In this document: in pieces, positions 1-10,009 of the stretch | Layout of the letters: each line of letters opens with the position of its first letter | Numbering within the stretch: the first letter of the stretch is position 1 | Source: Bacteroidales bacterium | Lineage (GTDB): Bacteria; Bacteroidota; Bacteroidia; Bacteroidales; Muribaculaceae | DNA: 64,000 bases | Assembly (NCBI GenBank): GCA_014800895.1 | Contig: JAAVFG010000023.1 | Location: forward strand, 48,095 to 112,094 | Reading direction: 5' to 3' | Made by a program: the position numbers and the translations under genes | Notes under the pieces: generated by a model | Told to the model about the DNA's origin: nothing | Databases searched by the model: none | The model's input: the letters and a program-made list of their open reading frames with translations, nothing else

Positions 1-230
1 TCTGTATTGCAATTGTGAGCATATGCAGGGTTTGTTGGGCTCCATCCGGAGATGAAACATTAATAATAATTATTATTCCTTTTGAGAAGAGGTGTGGAAT
101 GTTTGCAAAGTTAACAATTTTCTTCTGAAATGTAAGGGTAATTTACCATAAAATAGCATAATGCTTCATTCACAGTATCTATAATGGCATTTTGGATAAG
201 GTTTCGCCCCTTGCGGCGCCATTCCTCCCC

Positions 231-1595
231 TTACATCTCCTTTCTCAGACGTGCCACCGGAATATTGAGGCGGTCGCGGTATTTTGCCACTGTTCGGCGT
301 GAGATGTCGTAGCCTCGTCCCACCATCTCCTCCATGAGATGCTGGTCGGAAAGTGGATGTTTCTTATCCTCCTGCTCTATCAATACGCGTATCTCCTCCT
401 CGATCTTCCTGTTGGTAAGGGGCGCGGTGCCCTCCTCAGCCTCGCCGATAGTGTCGCTGAAGAAGAAGCGGAGAGGGAAGAGCCCCCAGGGAGTGGAGAG
501 ATATTTACCGTTGGTGGCACGCGAAATGACAGAAAAATCCAGTCCTGTCAATTCCGCCACATTCTTGATAATCATCGGCTTGAGCTTATAGACATCCTGA
601 GTAAGAAAATACTCCTTCTGTATCTTCAGAATGGCGGTCATTACATCCATCATCACTCGTTGGCGACGTGTCAGCAAAGCCATAAATTCGCGTGCATCAT
701 TATAATTGCGCAGTATATACTCATTCTGGGTGGAATTTTTCAGTCTGCCGGATGCGGAGCGCTCCATATTTTTTACCGCCTGCTCGAAGCTGCTGTCAAT
801 CTGCAGCTCAGGAATATGGGAATTTAAGGATATGGATAATTCTCCATCCTCATTATTCAGAATGAAATCGGGTATGATGGCAGTCGCCCGGTCGGAATCT
901 CCCGAGAGCGAGGCGCCGGGTCGCGGATTGAGCGAGCGGATAAGATCAAGCGCCTCATCCACTTCGGCCGGAGTCAGATGCAGTCCGGAAATAAGACGAT
1001 GTTTATGTTTCATCGTGAACGCCTCATATCCCTCTTTGAGTATGCGGAGGGCGTTATTGCGTGTCGGCGACTCCGGCATTGCTTCCAGCTGCAGGATAAG
1101 AGTCTCCTGAAGAGTAAAAGCCCCCAGTCCCGGTGGATCAAGAGAGCGGATTATCCCTAACGCCTCCTTCGCTTCCTCCTCTGTGGCTTCGATACCTTCA
1201 TTAAACATCAGGTCGTCGAGCATGGCGGAGAGAGGGAGCACAAGATATCCATTGGAGTCAAGATTGCCTATGATATATCGCGCCAGCTCCTCCTGCTTGG
1301 GAGTGAGACTCCTTTCCGATAATTGCCTCAGAAGATTGTCATAGATAGATTCTTCCGTATCGGCGGGGGTGAAAGTCGAGGGCTCGTCATCGCTGAGGGC
1401 ACGCCTGTAATAGGGGAGGATAGGAGCGATCTCTGCCGGAGTGTCTTTCTCCTCGAGCGCCACATTCTCCTCCAACTCCTTATTGACCGCCTCTTCAAGT
1501 TCGGGCGCGTTCATCTCCAGCAACTTTACAAATCTTATTTGTTGCGGGGAGAGAGCAAGACGTTGCGACTGTTCGAGGTGGAGGTTCTGAGCCAT
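231..1595 (-). CDS. rpoN: RNA polymerase sigma-54 factor
   Basis: 454-aa ORF; N-terminal MAQNLHLEQSQRLALSPQQIRFVKLLEMNAPELE and C-terminal ISRRTVAKYRDRLNIPVARLRK (RpoN box-like) are typical of RpoN. Confidence 0.95.
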   Translation of the reverse strand: MAQNLHLEQSQRLALSPQQIRFVKLLEMNAPELEEAVNKELEENVALEEKDTPAEIAPILPYYRRALSDDEPSTFTPADTEESIYDNLLRQLSERSLTPKQEELARYIIGNLDSNGYLVLPLSAMLDDLMFNEGIEATEEEAKEALGIIRSLDPPGLGAFTLQETLILQLEAMPESPTRNNALRILKEGYEAFTMKHKHRLISGLHLTPAEVDEALDLIRSLNPRPGASLSGDSDRATAIIPDFILNNEDGELSISLNSHIPELQIDSSFEQAVKNMERSASGRLKNSTQNEYILRNYNDAREFMALLTRRQRVMMDVMTAILKIQKEYFLTQDVYKLKPMIIKNVAELTGLDFSVISRATNGKYLSTPWGLFPLRFFFSDTIGEAEEGTAPLTNRKIEEEIRVLIEQEDKKHPLSDQHLMEEMVGRGYDISRRTVAKYRDRLNIPVARLRKEM

Positions 1596-1658
1596 TTATT
1601 GAAGAGGATATAGGGGTTATAAAAAAAGCCGATGCTTAAGGAGCACCGGCAGATGAAG

Positions 1659-1743
1659 TACAGAAAGTGGGACTCGAACCCACACGGCCGGTAAGGGCCA
1701 AGGGATTTTAAGTCCCTCGTGTCTACCATTCCACCATTTCTGC
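1659..1743 (-). tRNA. tRNA-Leu (anticodon TAA)
   Basis: Reverse complement GCAGAAATGGTGGAATGGTAGACACGAGGGACTTAAAATCCCTTGGCCCTTACCGGCCGTGTGGGTTCGAGTCCCACTTTCTGTA; long variable arm, GGTTCGAGTCC T-arm, anticodon loop CTTAAAA. Confidence 0.93.
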
Positions 1744-1837
1744 AACAGATTCCAAGCACTTGACGAGCTAAGGAATACTTTGCAAAGGTAATTTCTTTTT
1801 TTCAACTTTGCAAATATTTTTCTCTTTAGTTGAGAAA

Positions 1838-2320
1838 TCAGGATGGATAATTCATATTCTCTTCCCTGATGTCGGAAAGTATATCCTCTAAAAAGATTGC
1901 CGCATCCTTTTTTGCCTGCGGAAGGTTCATGAATGAGTAGTTGCCGCAATCTTTTGGTGTGGCTCCCGGCACGTCGCCTTCATATGAGGCGATGAAACTG
2001 AAAGTCTCTTTAAGGAGAGGAACTATATCCGCCGGAGCAAGGTCTCCCTGCATAAGAAGATAATTGCCAGTGCAGCATCCCATCGGACCCCAGTATATTA
2101 CCTTCTCTTTCCATTCCGGATGATTGCGCAGGAATGTGGCTGCAAGATGCTCCATGGCATGAAGCGACTCGGGAGTGAGGGCGGGCGAGCGGTTAGGCTC
2201 CGTGAGACGTATGTCGAAGGTGGTGATTATATCTCCGGAGGGGGTGGTGTCTTTCCTGGAGACATATACGCCGCGCAGAAGACGGAGATGATCGATTGTA
2301 AAACTCGGAATCTTTTTCAT
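1838..2320 (-). CDS. luxS: S-ribosylhomocysteine lyase
   Basis: 160 aa with HAMEHLAATFLRN (HxxEH) and GPMGCCTGNYLL motifs of LuxS. Confidence 0.95.
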   Translation of the reverse strand: MKKIPSFTIDHLRLLRGVYVSRKDTTPSGDIITTFDIRLTEPNRSPALTPESLHAMEHLAATFLRNHPEWKEKVIYWGPMGCCTGNYLLMQGDLAPADIVPLLKETFSFIASYEGDVPGATPKDCGNYSFMNLPQAKKDAAIFLEDILSDIREENMNYPS

Positions 2321-2428
2321 TTTTGCATCATGATAATGAGAATGGAGAGAAAATTATGGAGGAAAGAGAGATGTATCGATACAAAAATAGTAAAAAAATA
2401 GATAATGAAAGAGATAGCAAGGGAATAT

Positions 2429-2459
2429 TTTGCTGAATCAAAAATAATTATTAATTTTG
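2429..2459 (+). promoter_or_regulatory. Bacteroidetes-type promoter (TTTG-N19-TAATTTTG)
   Basis: TTTG at 2429-2432 and TAATTTTG at 2452-2459, upstream of the 2522 ORF. Confidence 0.6.
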
Positions 2460-2521
2460 CGTGTTAAATAAAAGCAACAACAAAAGGGAGTGCTCACTCC
2501 CGACAATACTACTCATACAGA

Positions 2522-3196
2522 ATGGCATCAAACAACGAAAACGAGCAGAACGCAATCGACAAGCTCAACGAAAATCTTAGCAATGCAAGCGAGCGTATAG
2601 CTAACAATAAGAAAATTATTTATTGGGCTGTAGGTATAATCCTTGTAGCCGGCGTCTTTGCTTTGAGCTATTTCTTTATCTACCGCAATCCTCATTTGAA
2701 GGGCGCCGCCGAGGCGTATAATCAGGTAGAGGTCACTGCCGCCGGTAACGATTCGGTGGCTGCTGCTGAATATAAGAAGGTGGCTGATCAGTATTCAAAT
2801 ACTCCTTCCGGTCATCTTGCCGCTCTTGAGGCTGCCGAGAGTTTCTACGATCAGGGTAAATATAAGGATGCTTTAGCTTGTCTTGATAAGGCGAAGATCA
2901 GCGAGCCCGTGCTCAATGCCAATGCGATTATCCTTAAGGGCGACTGCTATGTCAACCTCAAGCAATATGACAAGGCTCTTGACGCTTATAAGGAAGCTGC
3001 AAAGAAGGGAGATAAGAACGAGCAGATTGTGCCCCGTGCCCTCCTTAAGGCGGCTAACGTTTATGACGAGCAGAAGAAATATGGCGAGGCTCTGAAATGC
3101 TATGAGGAGATTAAGAATGATTATCCTCTCTTCCGTCTCGGCACTACCTCTGTGGATGCTTATATAGAGCGTGAGAAAGCTCGTCTCGGCAAGTAG
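2522..3196 (+). CDS. Membrane-anchored tetratricopeptide repeat protein (YfgM-like)
   Basis: 224 aa; N-terminal TM IIYWAVGIILVAGVFALSYFFIY followed by TPR-like repeats. Confidence 0.75.
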   Translation: MASNNENEQNAIDKLNENLSNASERIANNKKIIYWAVGIILVAGVFALSYFFIYRNPHLKGAAEAYNQVEVTAAGNDSVAAAEYKKVADQYSNTPSGHLAALEAAESFYDQGKYKDALACLDKAKISEPVLNANAIILKGDCYVNLKQYDKALDAYKEAAKKGDKNEQIVPRALLKAANVYDEQKKYGEALKCYEEIKNDYPLFRLGTTSVDAYIEREKARLGK

Positions 3197-3297
3197 AAAA
3201 CATGATATGCAAATAACTTCCATAAAATAATAAAACATTTGCTTATTTTATGAAAAGGGGTTCCGGCTTTCGAGACGGGACCCTTTTCTTGTTTCTT

Positions 3298-3360
3298 GAC
3301 AGAAGGACAGGATTTTTTTGACAGGAGGACAGGATTTTTTTGACAGGAGGACGGGAAGAT
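3298..3360 (+). repeat. 22-bp tandem repeat GACAGGAGGACAGGATTTTTTT, 2 full + 1 partial copies
   Basis: Copies start at 3298, 3320 and 3342. Confidence 0.85.
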
Positions 3361-3800
3361 CCGGATGGTAGCCGCGGAGCGGCGAGTCCTTGTTTATCCC
3401 CCGGTAAGGGCATAGCCCGCAGCCGGGGGGTAAGTCAAGACGAGACTACTCGGCGGCGGAGCCGTCGGTCTTCCAACATTAAGAGGAAGGATTCGGCGGC
3501 GCACTGGGGGCGGGAGCCTCCCGGCTTCGGCTAAATTAATTCAGGCTCGATGCATGAATTAATTTAAACAAACCTATTCTTATAAATTAATACCACAGAT
3601 TTTCATAGATTTGCTCAGATGCCTCACAGATATTTAGATCTTTTCATGGCGCAAAAGATTTTTAATCCTTAAAAGGATTTGGATTTAGCACAGATACCTC
3701 CCGGCTTCCGCTATATAATATATGGCTCGAACGCCCTATATTAATCCTCGCCCTGACATCGAGCCCGTTGAGGTCAGCACAAGCCGGGAGGAGGCTGCAA
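3298..3800 (+). repeat. Composite GC-rich intergenic repeat element (copy 1)
   Basis: Modules AGCCGCGGAGCGGCGAGTCCTTGTTTA, GGCAYAGCCCGCAGCCGGGGGG, GGGGGCGGGAGCCTCCCGGCTTC, CACAGATATTTAGATCTTT and ATCCTTAAAAGGATTT all recur at 10.0-10.7 kb, mostly inverted. Confidence 0.8.
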
Positions 3801-4131
3801 AAAAAAGTATCGGCAGAACCCTTTCACAAGGACTCTGCCGAAGTGCGAATCTATTTAATTTTCTACAAACCTAACATTAGTGAATTTATCAGTTTTATAT
3901 TTATGCTCTAATCTTTCCGATTAACTTTTAAACCAACTGTGCTTCCGAAGAAGCCACTAACAACTCTAAACCATTTTTGCGAATTTCTTTCACCGCTCAA
4001 TCACTCTCGATGAGCTGAACGTTGCAGCAGTATCACTACTTCTGCGGGGAGACCGAAGTCTCAATACCTTTACAATCTTAATTACCATCAACAGATTCTT
4101 ATCCGTTATATCTTGTCGTCAGTAATTTCTT
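3800..4131 (-). ncRNA. Candidate orphan structured non-coding RNA (about 330 nt)
   Basis: Minus strand: TAATTTTG -7 box (plus-strand 4138-4145), then GAGAC-TTCG-GTCTC, GCTCA..TGAGC and GCTTC-TTCG-GAAGC hairpins, then terminator CGGCAGA..TCTGCCG followed by a T-run. No long ORF. Confidence 0.5.
3810..3841 (-). terminator. Rho-independent terminator of the candidate ncRNA
   Basis: Stem TCGGCAGA/TCTGCCGA with inner CCTT/AAGG, followed on the minus strand by TACTTTTTTTT. Confidence 0.75.
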
Positions 4132-4299
4132 ACATTGCAAAATTAATATCATTTTATTCCGTATGCAAGCGATATTCTTGCAATATGGTCAGTATATAGA
4201 TTATTATAGATATAACTACTTAAAAATAAATATATTATAATTTTCCAATATAGACTGTAGTTTAGATTGAATATAGGAATAAAAGCCCCGTAAAAGACA

Positions 4300-5907
4300 T
4301 TATTCTCCATCTTCCGACTCGTCGAGCTTCATAACATTCTCATCGAATTTCTCTCGGTCGATAGCTTTGTTACGCATACGGTTGCGATAAGAGTAAACGG
4401 TGTTGGCAGAGTAGTTAAGGATCTTCGCTATCTTCGCGCTCTCGGTCAGTCCCAGACGTACGAATGCGTAGATACGCAATTCAGGATTAAGAGTGTCGGA
4501 ATTTTTCTCAACATCAAAACGCTGGTCCTCCTCCAGAAGCTGATTTATATTTTGGATGAAGTTGGGATATAGGGTGAGGAATGCATGGTCGATGGTGCGG
4601 TAGAAATCTTCATTCTCGTTTTCGGATGCTTTACCCGTCTTTATGATTTTGAGCAGCTCCTGACTCTGACCGGCTGTAATTTTTCTCACTACGGTACGTG
4701 ACAGCGAATCATATTTCTCAGCATATGCGGAGCATAAGGATATGAAGTCGCGGATATATTCATCTTTCATTTTAGAGAGTGAGGCAAGATGCGTATGCGC
4801 CTGTCGTCTCCTTTTCATTTCTCGAAGGAGAAGAGCAAGTATTATCACAAGGATAATAAGAATGGCTGAAGTAAGGGCGGCGTAAAGAATATAGTCGGCG
4901 AGAGAAGAGCTGATCTCATCGCGGTACGCCTCGTCTATGTTCGGCACATAACTTGCAATCATTACCAGGCGCATCCTTGCATTGCCTTTGTTGGCGTCGC
5001 CGATGGCATAGTTGATATATTGGAACGCCTTCTGATAGCTTTTCTCTTTATATAGCCAGTCGGCAAGTGTGGGAAGCGCGAAGCCGTCGGATATTCCACC
5101 CTTGATATCGCTGATGGCGGCGAGCGAAAGATATTTAGCATATTTGGTCTGGTCCTCATGTTTCCATGATAGAGCCAGCTCAAACATTGTCATGCCATAT
5201 ATCTGATCGCCAATCTCCACTTTATCAAGATTTACCTGGAGAATGTCCTGTGCTTTCTTGTATTTTCCCTGCTCGAGATAAATCTGCGCCACCAATAGGC
5301 GGGTCAGCACATTGTCTTCCGGTAGATTGGCAATCAGACTGTCACGGCAGAGATCCTCTTTTCTCTTATATTCATCATAAAGCCTGTTCCCTTCGCCTAC
5401 ATAGCTGCAGAGGTTGGAGTAAAGCTGGCGCCCGATATACCAATAATTGAGGTGGTCATCGCGCGATTCCCCTTTCACGGAGACGCTGTCATATGTCAGC
5501 AATGCCGCGCTGAAGAAACCGGAGGCTGACTGGGCATCGGCGATAGCCAGGAGACCGCGGTTAAGTTTGGTGCGGTTGCCGCTCTTGAGGGCAAGGTCAT
5601 ATATCTTATGGGCATATACCAAAGAGGAGTCAGCCATGCGCGGACGATAGAAGCTCGTCAGCTCATGAAGAAGGAAGAATTTCCTTTCCAGGTCAATCCC
5701 CTTCATATCAATAAGTCTTTTTAGCGAATCGGCGGTGGCGTCGGCAGCGGCTGAATATTTCGGCGTTTCCTTGATGGCGTTATCCAGTTGTTTAAGTTCT
5801 TTGTCCGGAAGCGCCCAATAACCCTTTTCTTTTGATGTGCAACATGAGAGAATGGATGAAAAGGAGAGAAAGATAATCAGACCGACAATCCTATATAATA
5901 GTTTCAT
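4300..5907 (-). CDS. DUF6377-like TPR/transmembrane/HTH regulator
   Basis: 535 aa; lipoprotein-like N-terminus, TPR region, TM ILYAALTSAILIILVIILALLL, C-terminal HTH ESAKIAKILNYSANTVYSYRNRMRNKA. Confidence 0.8.
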   Translation of the reverse strand: MKLLYRIVGLIIFLSFSSILSCCTSKEKGYWALPDKELKQLDNAIKETPKYSAAADATADSLKRLIDMKGIDLERKFFLLHELTSFYRPRMADSSLVYAHKIYDLALKSGNRTKLNRGLLAIADAQSASGFFSAALLTYDSVSVKGESRDDHLNYWYIGRQLYSNLCSYVGEGNRLYDEYKRKEDLCRDSLIANLPEDNVLTRLLVAQIYLEQGKYKKAQDILQVNLDKVEIGDQIYGMTMFELALSWKHEDQTKYAKYLSLAAISDIKGGISDGFALPTLADWLYKEKSYQKAFQYINYAIGDANKGNARMRLVMIASYVPNIDEAYRDEISSSLADYILYAALTSAILIILVIILALLLREMKRRRQAHTHLASLSKMKDEYIRDFISLCSAYAEKYDSLSRTVVRKITAGQSQELLKIIKTGKASENENEDFYRTIDHAFLTLYPNFIQNINQLLEEDQRFDVEKNSDTLNPELRIYAFVRLGLTESAKIAKILNYSANTVYSYRNRMRNKAIDREKFDENVMKLDESEDGE

Positions 5908-6153
5908 GATTTATTAGCTGCTTTTTTGATTTGTTCTAATTTCACGGTATACCTGTGACTGTGAAGGTAAAGGTAATATTTTTTTTGCTTATATGAAATT
6001 AATGCAGTAAATTTGCTTACGATTAAGGAACGTTAAAAGCTGTTCAGATCTATTATTTCCGCATGAAAATTATTCCGGCAATAATGAAGGGAATGTAAAA
6101 GGGAGCAGAAAGAAGGTAATATACAGGTAAAATAAGGTAATAAATCAATTGCT

Positions 6154-7569
6154 ATGGTGAAATCTACAAAAAAGAGAACCATCGGTTGGGCAATAGTCAC
6201 CCTTCTGATAGTGTTGGTCGGTCTGCTCGGTCTGCGGGAAACAGTTGACAACGAATTATTCGGACTTGAATCCACCCATTTATGGGCAAACATAGCCTGG
6301 ATGATCACCGCCACGATTTTCGTGTTGATGATGACTCCAGGTCTTTCTTTTTTCTATGGAGGAATGGTGAGACCGAAGAATGTAATCTCCACCATGCTCC
6401 AGAGCTTCATCGTTATGGGTGTGGTGAGTGTGATATGGGTCGTATTCGGGTTCAGCCTTGCCTTCGGAAACGACATCTGGCATATAATAGGAAATCCTGC
6501 GGATTTCTTCATGTTCCATAATGTTGGAGTGACGAATGTCACTCTCGGGACAGACACCCAGATAGGGCTTGCGGTCACTACCATTCCTCTGGCACTTTTC
6601 GCTCTCTTCCAGATGAAATTTGCCATAATCACCCCCTCGCTAATCACTGGAGCATTTGCGGAGCGCGTGCATTTTACCGGTTATCTGCTCTTCATGGTGT
6701 TATGGACGATTATGGTATATTGTCCTTTGGCACATTGCACATGGCATCCTGAAGGGCTCTTCGGGATATTGGAGGTCCATGACTATGCGGGGGGAATAGT
6801 GGTGCATGCCGCTTCCGGAGTTGCCGCTCTTGCAGGCGCGATGTTCCTGGGACGCAGAGAGGTAAAAGGTCTCAACAAGCCGGCGAATGTTCCCTTCGTG
6901 CTTCTTGGCGCCGCCCTCCTATGGTTAGGATGGTTTGGATTCAATGGAGGCTCCTCATTGGCAGCCGACGGCATAGCCATCTCCGCGTTTCTGAATACGA
7001 ACACTGCGGCGGCTACCGCGATGGTGCTCTGGCTTGCTTTGGATGGTATGCGCGGACGCAAGCCCTCGGCTATGGGAGCCGCTATTGGAGCCGTAGTAGG
7101 GCTTGTAGCTATCACACCGTGTGCCGGCTGGGTTACATTGGGTCAGTCCATCTTCATTGCCGCATTCATCACCATCTGCTGCAACATGGCGGTATGCTGG
7201 AAAGGGTACTCACGGGTGCTTGACGATGCTCTCGATGTATTTCCCACTCATGGACTGGGCGGAATTATCGGCACGCTTCTCACCGGAATCTTCGCCTACG
7301 ATTACTTTGCATTGGAAGGCGGGGAGATGATAAGCCGCTGGCAATTCTTCTGGAATCATGTATTGGTGATGGGCGGAGTATTTGTATATACTTTCATCGT
7401 AAGCTATGCGTTATATTGGTTGACAGACAAGATAATACCGATGCGCGTCTCCGTCAAGGCCGAGCGAGAGGGACTTGATGCCTCCCAGCATGATGAGGAA
7501 TATGGGGAAGGCGGTTCATCCGATGCTCCGACTGTTTCCGAATGGTTTCAGGGGATAGAAGAAAATTAA
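6154..7569 (+). CDS. amt: Ammonium transporter (Amt family)
   Basis: 471 aa polytopic protein; MMTPGLSFFYGGMVRPKNVISTMLQS, FAERVHFTGYLLF, THGLGGIIGTLLTGIFA. Confidence 0.95.
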   Translation: MVKSTKKRTIGWAIVTLLIVLVGLLGLRETVDNELFGLESTHLWANIAWMITATIFVLMMTPGLSFFYGGMVRPKNVISTMLQSFIVMGVVSVIWVVFGFSLAFGNDIWHIIGNPADFFMFHNVGVTNVTLGTDTQIGLAVTTIPLALFALFQMKFAIITPSLITGAFAERVHFTGYLLFMVLWTIMVYCPLAHCTWHPEGLFGILEVHDYAGGIVVHAASGVAALAGAMFLGRREVKGLNKPANVPFVLLGAALLWLGWFGFNGGSSLAADGIAISAFLNTNTAAATAMVLWLALDGMRGRKPSAMGAAIGAVVGLVAITPCAGWVTLGQSIFIAAFITICCNMAVCWKGYSRVLDDALDVFPTHGLGGIIGTLLTGIFAYDYFALEGGEMISRWQFFWNHVLVMGGVFVYTFIVSYALYWLTDKIIPMRVSVKAEREGLDASQHDEEYGEGGSSDAPTVSEWFQGIEEN

Positions 7570-7578
7570 AATTAATAT

Positions 7579-9276
7579 ATGCGGATACTCTCTTACTGTG
7601 TATTGATACTTATTGCTGTCTATGGTCTGTACAGTTGTGCGGACCATAGACATAATGATATATTTGACCGGGCGGAGTCGATGATGGAGTCTCATCCCGA
7701 CTCGGCGTTAGCATTGCTTGAAAGTATAGATAGGGATGAGATAGGGAATAAGAAGGATAAGGCACGCTATGCACTGCTGATGTCGATGGCACTTGATAAG
7801 AACTTTATCGACACCACTTCTTTTGATGTGCTGCAGCCGGCGATAGACTATTATCTTCCCGGGAAGGATACTAAGGAAAAGTTACGGACATATTACTATA
7901 AAGGTGTCATTCATCTTAATCGCGGCGAGAGGGATCTGGCTTGGCAGAGCATACATCGTGGACTGGAGTTGATACCGGAAAGCAGGGATACACTCTATAT
8001 AGCCCGTATGCTTTCAATTAAAGGTTTTTTTTACTTTGAGATGTGGGAATTTGACCAGTATATGAATTATAATCTGGAGGCGTATAAATTATTCAGGAAG
8101 CATTCGTGTACGAGTCAGGAATACATATGTCTTCTATCAGCTTTTTGCGGAGCAATATTGTCTAAAGACAGAGCGATGGCGGATAGTCTGCTTCCTGTAA
8201 TGAAAAGTTATGAAGGACAGGATGGTTTGGATCAGGCAAGGCTATATGATAACCTGCTGGGATATAACATTAATTATGGTAGTGACTCCGCTCTCAGGAA
8301 AACGCTTCAGGATTGTGAGAGATTCACGTATCCTGATGAGGGTTTCAACCTTCGGCGTGCTCGTGCATACAGTCGGCTTGGATATCCCGAAAAGGGAAAG
8401 GAAATCCTTGACTCGATAGAAAGAACCGGGATAGTGGATAGCATTCAGTATGGCGCGATATTGTATAACGTGTTGGAAGCACAAGGTGATTATAAGGGAG
8501 CATATGAGTCCTATAAATATTATTCTCACCTTTTGGGTCGAATAGAAGGAGAGAAATTTGATGATAAGATATATAGCATAGAAAATACTCACACCCTTGA
8601 AAGCGAATTACGAACTAAGGAGGAGAGGAATCGCAGAATGACGCTTTATTGGTCGTTCGGTGTTGTTATTCTTATCCTATTGATTATATTGCTGTATGTA
8701 CGTTATCGTTTTGTCAGAAATAAGAGAAAACTGGCGGAGGCACAGACGTTATCATTAGATTTATTAGTAAAACAAATAGAGGCGGATGCTAAAAACCTAA
8801 GCCAACGTCTTATGATTGTAAGGGAGGAGCGCGACTACTTGAAAACACTTCTTGATAATAAGATGGCATTCCCATTGGAGTTGAAACAGAGGATCTATGA
8901 CCGTTTGCATTTACTGAATGATTTCCTGAAAGAATGTATTGTAAATGATAGCCGGGTTGCTGAGGATAATGATAGGATTTTGAGCAAGCTGATCGATCAT
9001 CCTGATGTCTTTATGACTAAAAACAGGGAGGTGATCGAGGCTGCCTATCCGGCGTTCATGGAGTATCTGAAAAATCATGGCTTGACTCCGGATGAGATTA
9101 ATTATGTATGTCTATATGCAACGGGATTAAATGGTAAGCAGGTAGGGGCTTTCCTCAAGAAGAAAGGTCATACTAATCTCAGTAGCAGGATTGGTAAGAA
9201 ACTTGGGGTGAGCGATTCCAATACCAACCTGCGTAGCTTCGTCTGGAAATTATTAAAGGAAGAAGAATCACGATAA
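7579..9276 (+). CDS. TPR/transmembrane/HTH (LuxR-like) regulator
   Basis: 565 aa; N-terminal lipobox-like LYSCADH, TPR region, TM WSFGVVILILLIILLYV, C-terminal HTH-like EINYVCLYATGLNGKQVGAFLKKKGHTNLSSRIGKKLGVSDSNTNL. Confidence 0.75.
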   Translation: MRILSYCVLILIAVYGLYSCADHRHNDIFDRAESMMESHPDSALALLESIDRDEIGNKKDKARYALLMSMALDKNFIDTTSFDVLQPAIDYYLPGKDTKEKLRTYYYKGVIHLNRGERDLAWQSIHRGLELIPESRDTLYIARMLSIKGFFYFEMWEFDQYMNYNLEAYKLFRKHSCTSQEYICLLSAFCGAILSKDRAMADSLLPVMKSYEGQDGLDQARLYDNLLGYNINYGSDSALRKTLQDCERFTYPDEGFNLRRARAYSRLGYPEKGKEILDSIERTGIVDSIQYGAILYNVLEAQGDYKGAYESYKYYSHLLGRIEGEKFDDKIYSIENTHTLESELRTKEERNRRMTLYWSFGVVILILLIILLYVRYRFVRNKRKLAEAQTLSLDLLVKQIEADAKNLSQRLMIVREERDYLKTLLDNKMAFPLELKQRIYDRLHLLNDFLKECIVNDSRVAEDNDRILSKLIDHPDVFMTKNREVIEAAYPAFMEYLKNHGLTPDEINYVCLYATGLNGKQVGAFLKKKGHTNLSSRIGKKLGVSDSNTNLRSFVWKLLKEEESR

Positions 9277-9406
9277 ACGAGCAATTTTTAGGAATTCTGA
9301 TTGCACGTTGAACTTTTTTATGTCAATTTTTTTGAAATATAGTTGTATTTTTCTGTAAATTACTGATAATTAATTAAATAAAAAGGATCAATATAGAACT
9401 GATATA

Positions 9407-9438
9407 TTTGGAGATTAAACTTTATACTATTACTTTTG
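9407..9438 (+). promoter_or_regulatory. Promoter TTTG-N20-TACTTTTG with embedded TTAAACTTT motif
   Basis: TTTG 9407-9410, TTAAACTTTA 9415-9424, TACTTTTG 9431-9438; spacing identical to the promoter at 10948-10979. Confidence 0.7.
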
Positions 9439-9467
9439 TGGCGTTGTAATATTATAAAGTAGTTGAG

Positions 9468-9833
9468 ATGAATAGAATCATATGTGTATTGATCGTGATT
9501 TTTGTGGTAGTATCAGCAGGGTATCCTTATGAGCTGCCAGCAGATGCGGATAAGGAGATAGAGATGACGTCAAGGGAAAAGCCCCAACAACCCGTTCGAC
9601 CACGCGCGCCTATGCGATTAGATCTTAAAGCCTATTATTATGCGGGTCCGGGTCTTATTGAGGTTGTATACAATGGAGCGGCGGAAGGCGTGGTGAATTT
9701 ATACTTGGACGGTATGTTGATCGACCATGCGGAGCAACTCAATTGTTCTTTTCAGGTAAATGGGGGAGGATTTTATGAAATTGAGGCAGTGACAGAGAGC
9801 TGGATTGCTGCAGGTCAGTTTACATTAAATTGA
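9468..9833 (+). CDS. Small secreted DUF3244-like protein
   Basis: 121 aa; signal peptide MNRIICVLIVIFVVVSAGYPYE, then a short beta-rich domain ending GQFTLN. Confidence 0.55.
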   Translation: MNRIICVLIVIFVVVSAGYPYELPADADKEIEMTSREKPQQPVRPRAPMRLDLKAYYYAGPGLIEVVYNGAAEGVVNLYLDGMLIDHAEQLNCSFQVNGGGFYEIEAVTESWIAAGQFTLN

Positions 9834-10009
9834 AATCCTTTGATATTACATTGATATTGACCATCATTAAGATCACGCTGTCAATGAAACTCTTCATTTG
9901 TTAATTTGGTTTAAAAGTAAACACACTCTAAGCCCTTGATAAAAGAGGGTGGATATATAGAGTAAAATCAGAAAAATAGGTTTTTAGTTGATATAATAAT
10001 GGAAGTATA

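Noticed and set aside
334-1613. Several plus-strand ORFs antisense to rpoN
   Set aside because: Antisense shadow ORFs in the codon-biased rpoN sequence.
1535-1949. Minus-strand 74- and 110-aa ORFs (1535-1759, 1617-1949)
   Set aside because: They read through the tRNA-Leu gene and overlap luxS or rpoN; not real proteins.
3298-3360. Tandem repeats as a CRISPR array
   Set aside because: Repeats are contiguous 22-bp units without unique spacers, and no cas genes are present.
3340-3534. 64-aa ORF MTGGREDPDGSRGAASPCLSPGKGIARSRG...
   Set aside because: Lies entirely in the GC-rich composite repeat; a similar peptide (FGKGTARSRG) appears in the other repeat copy only because the DNA repeats.
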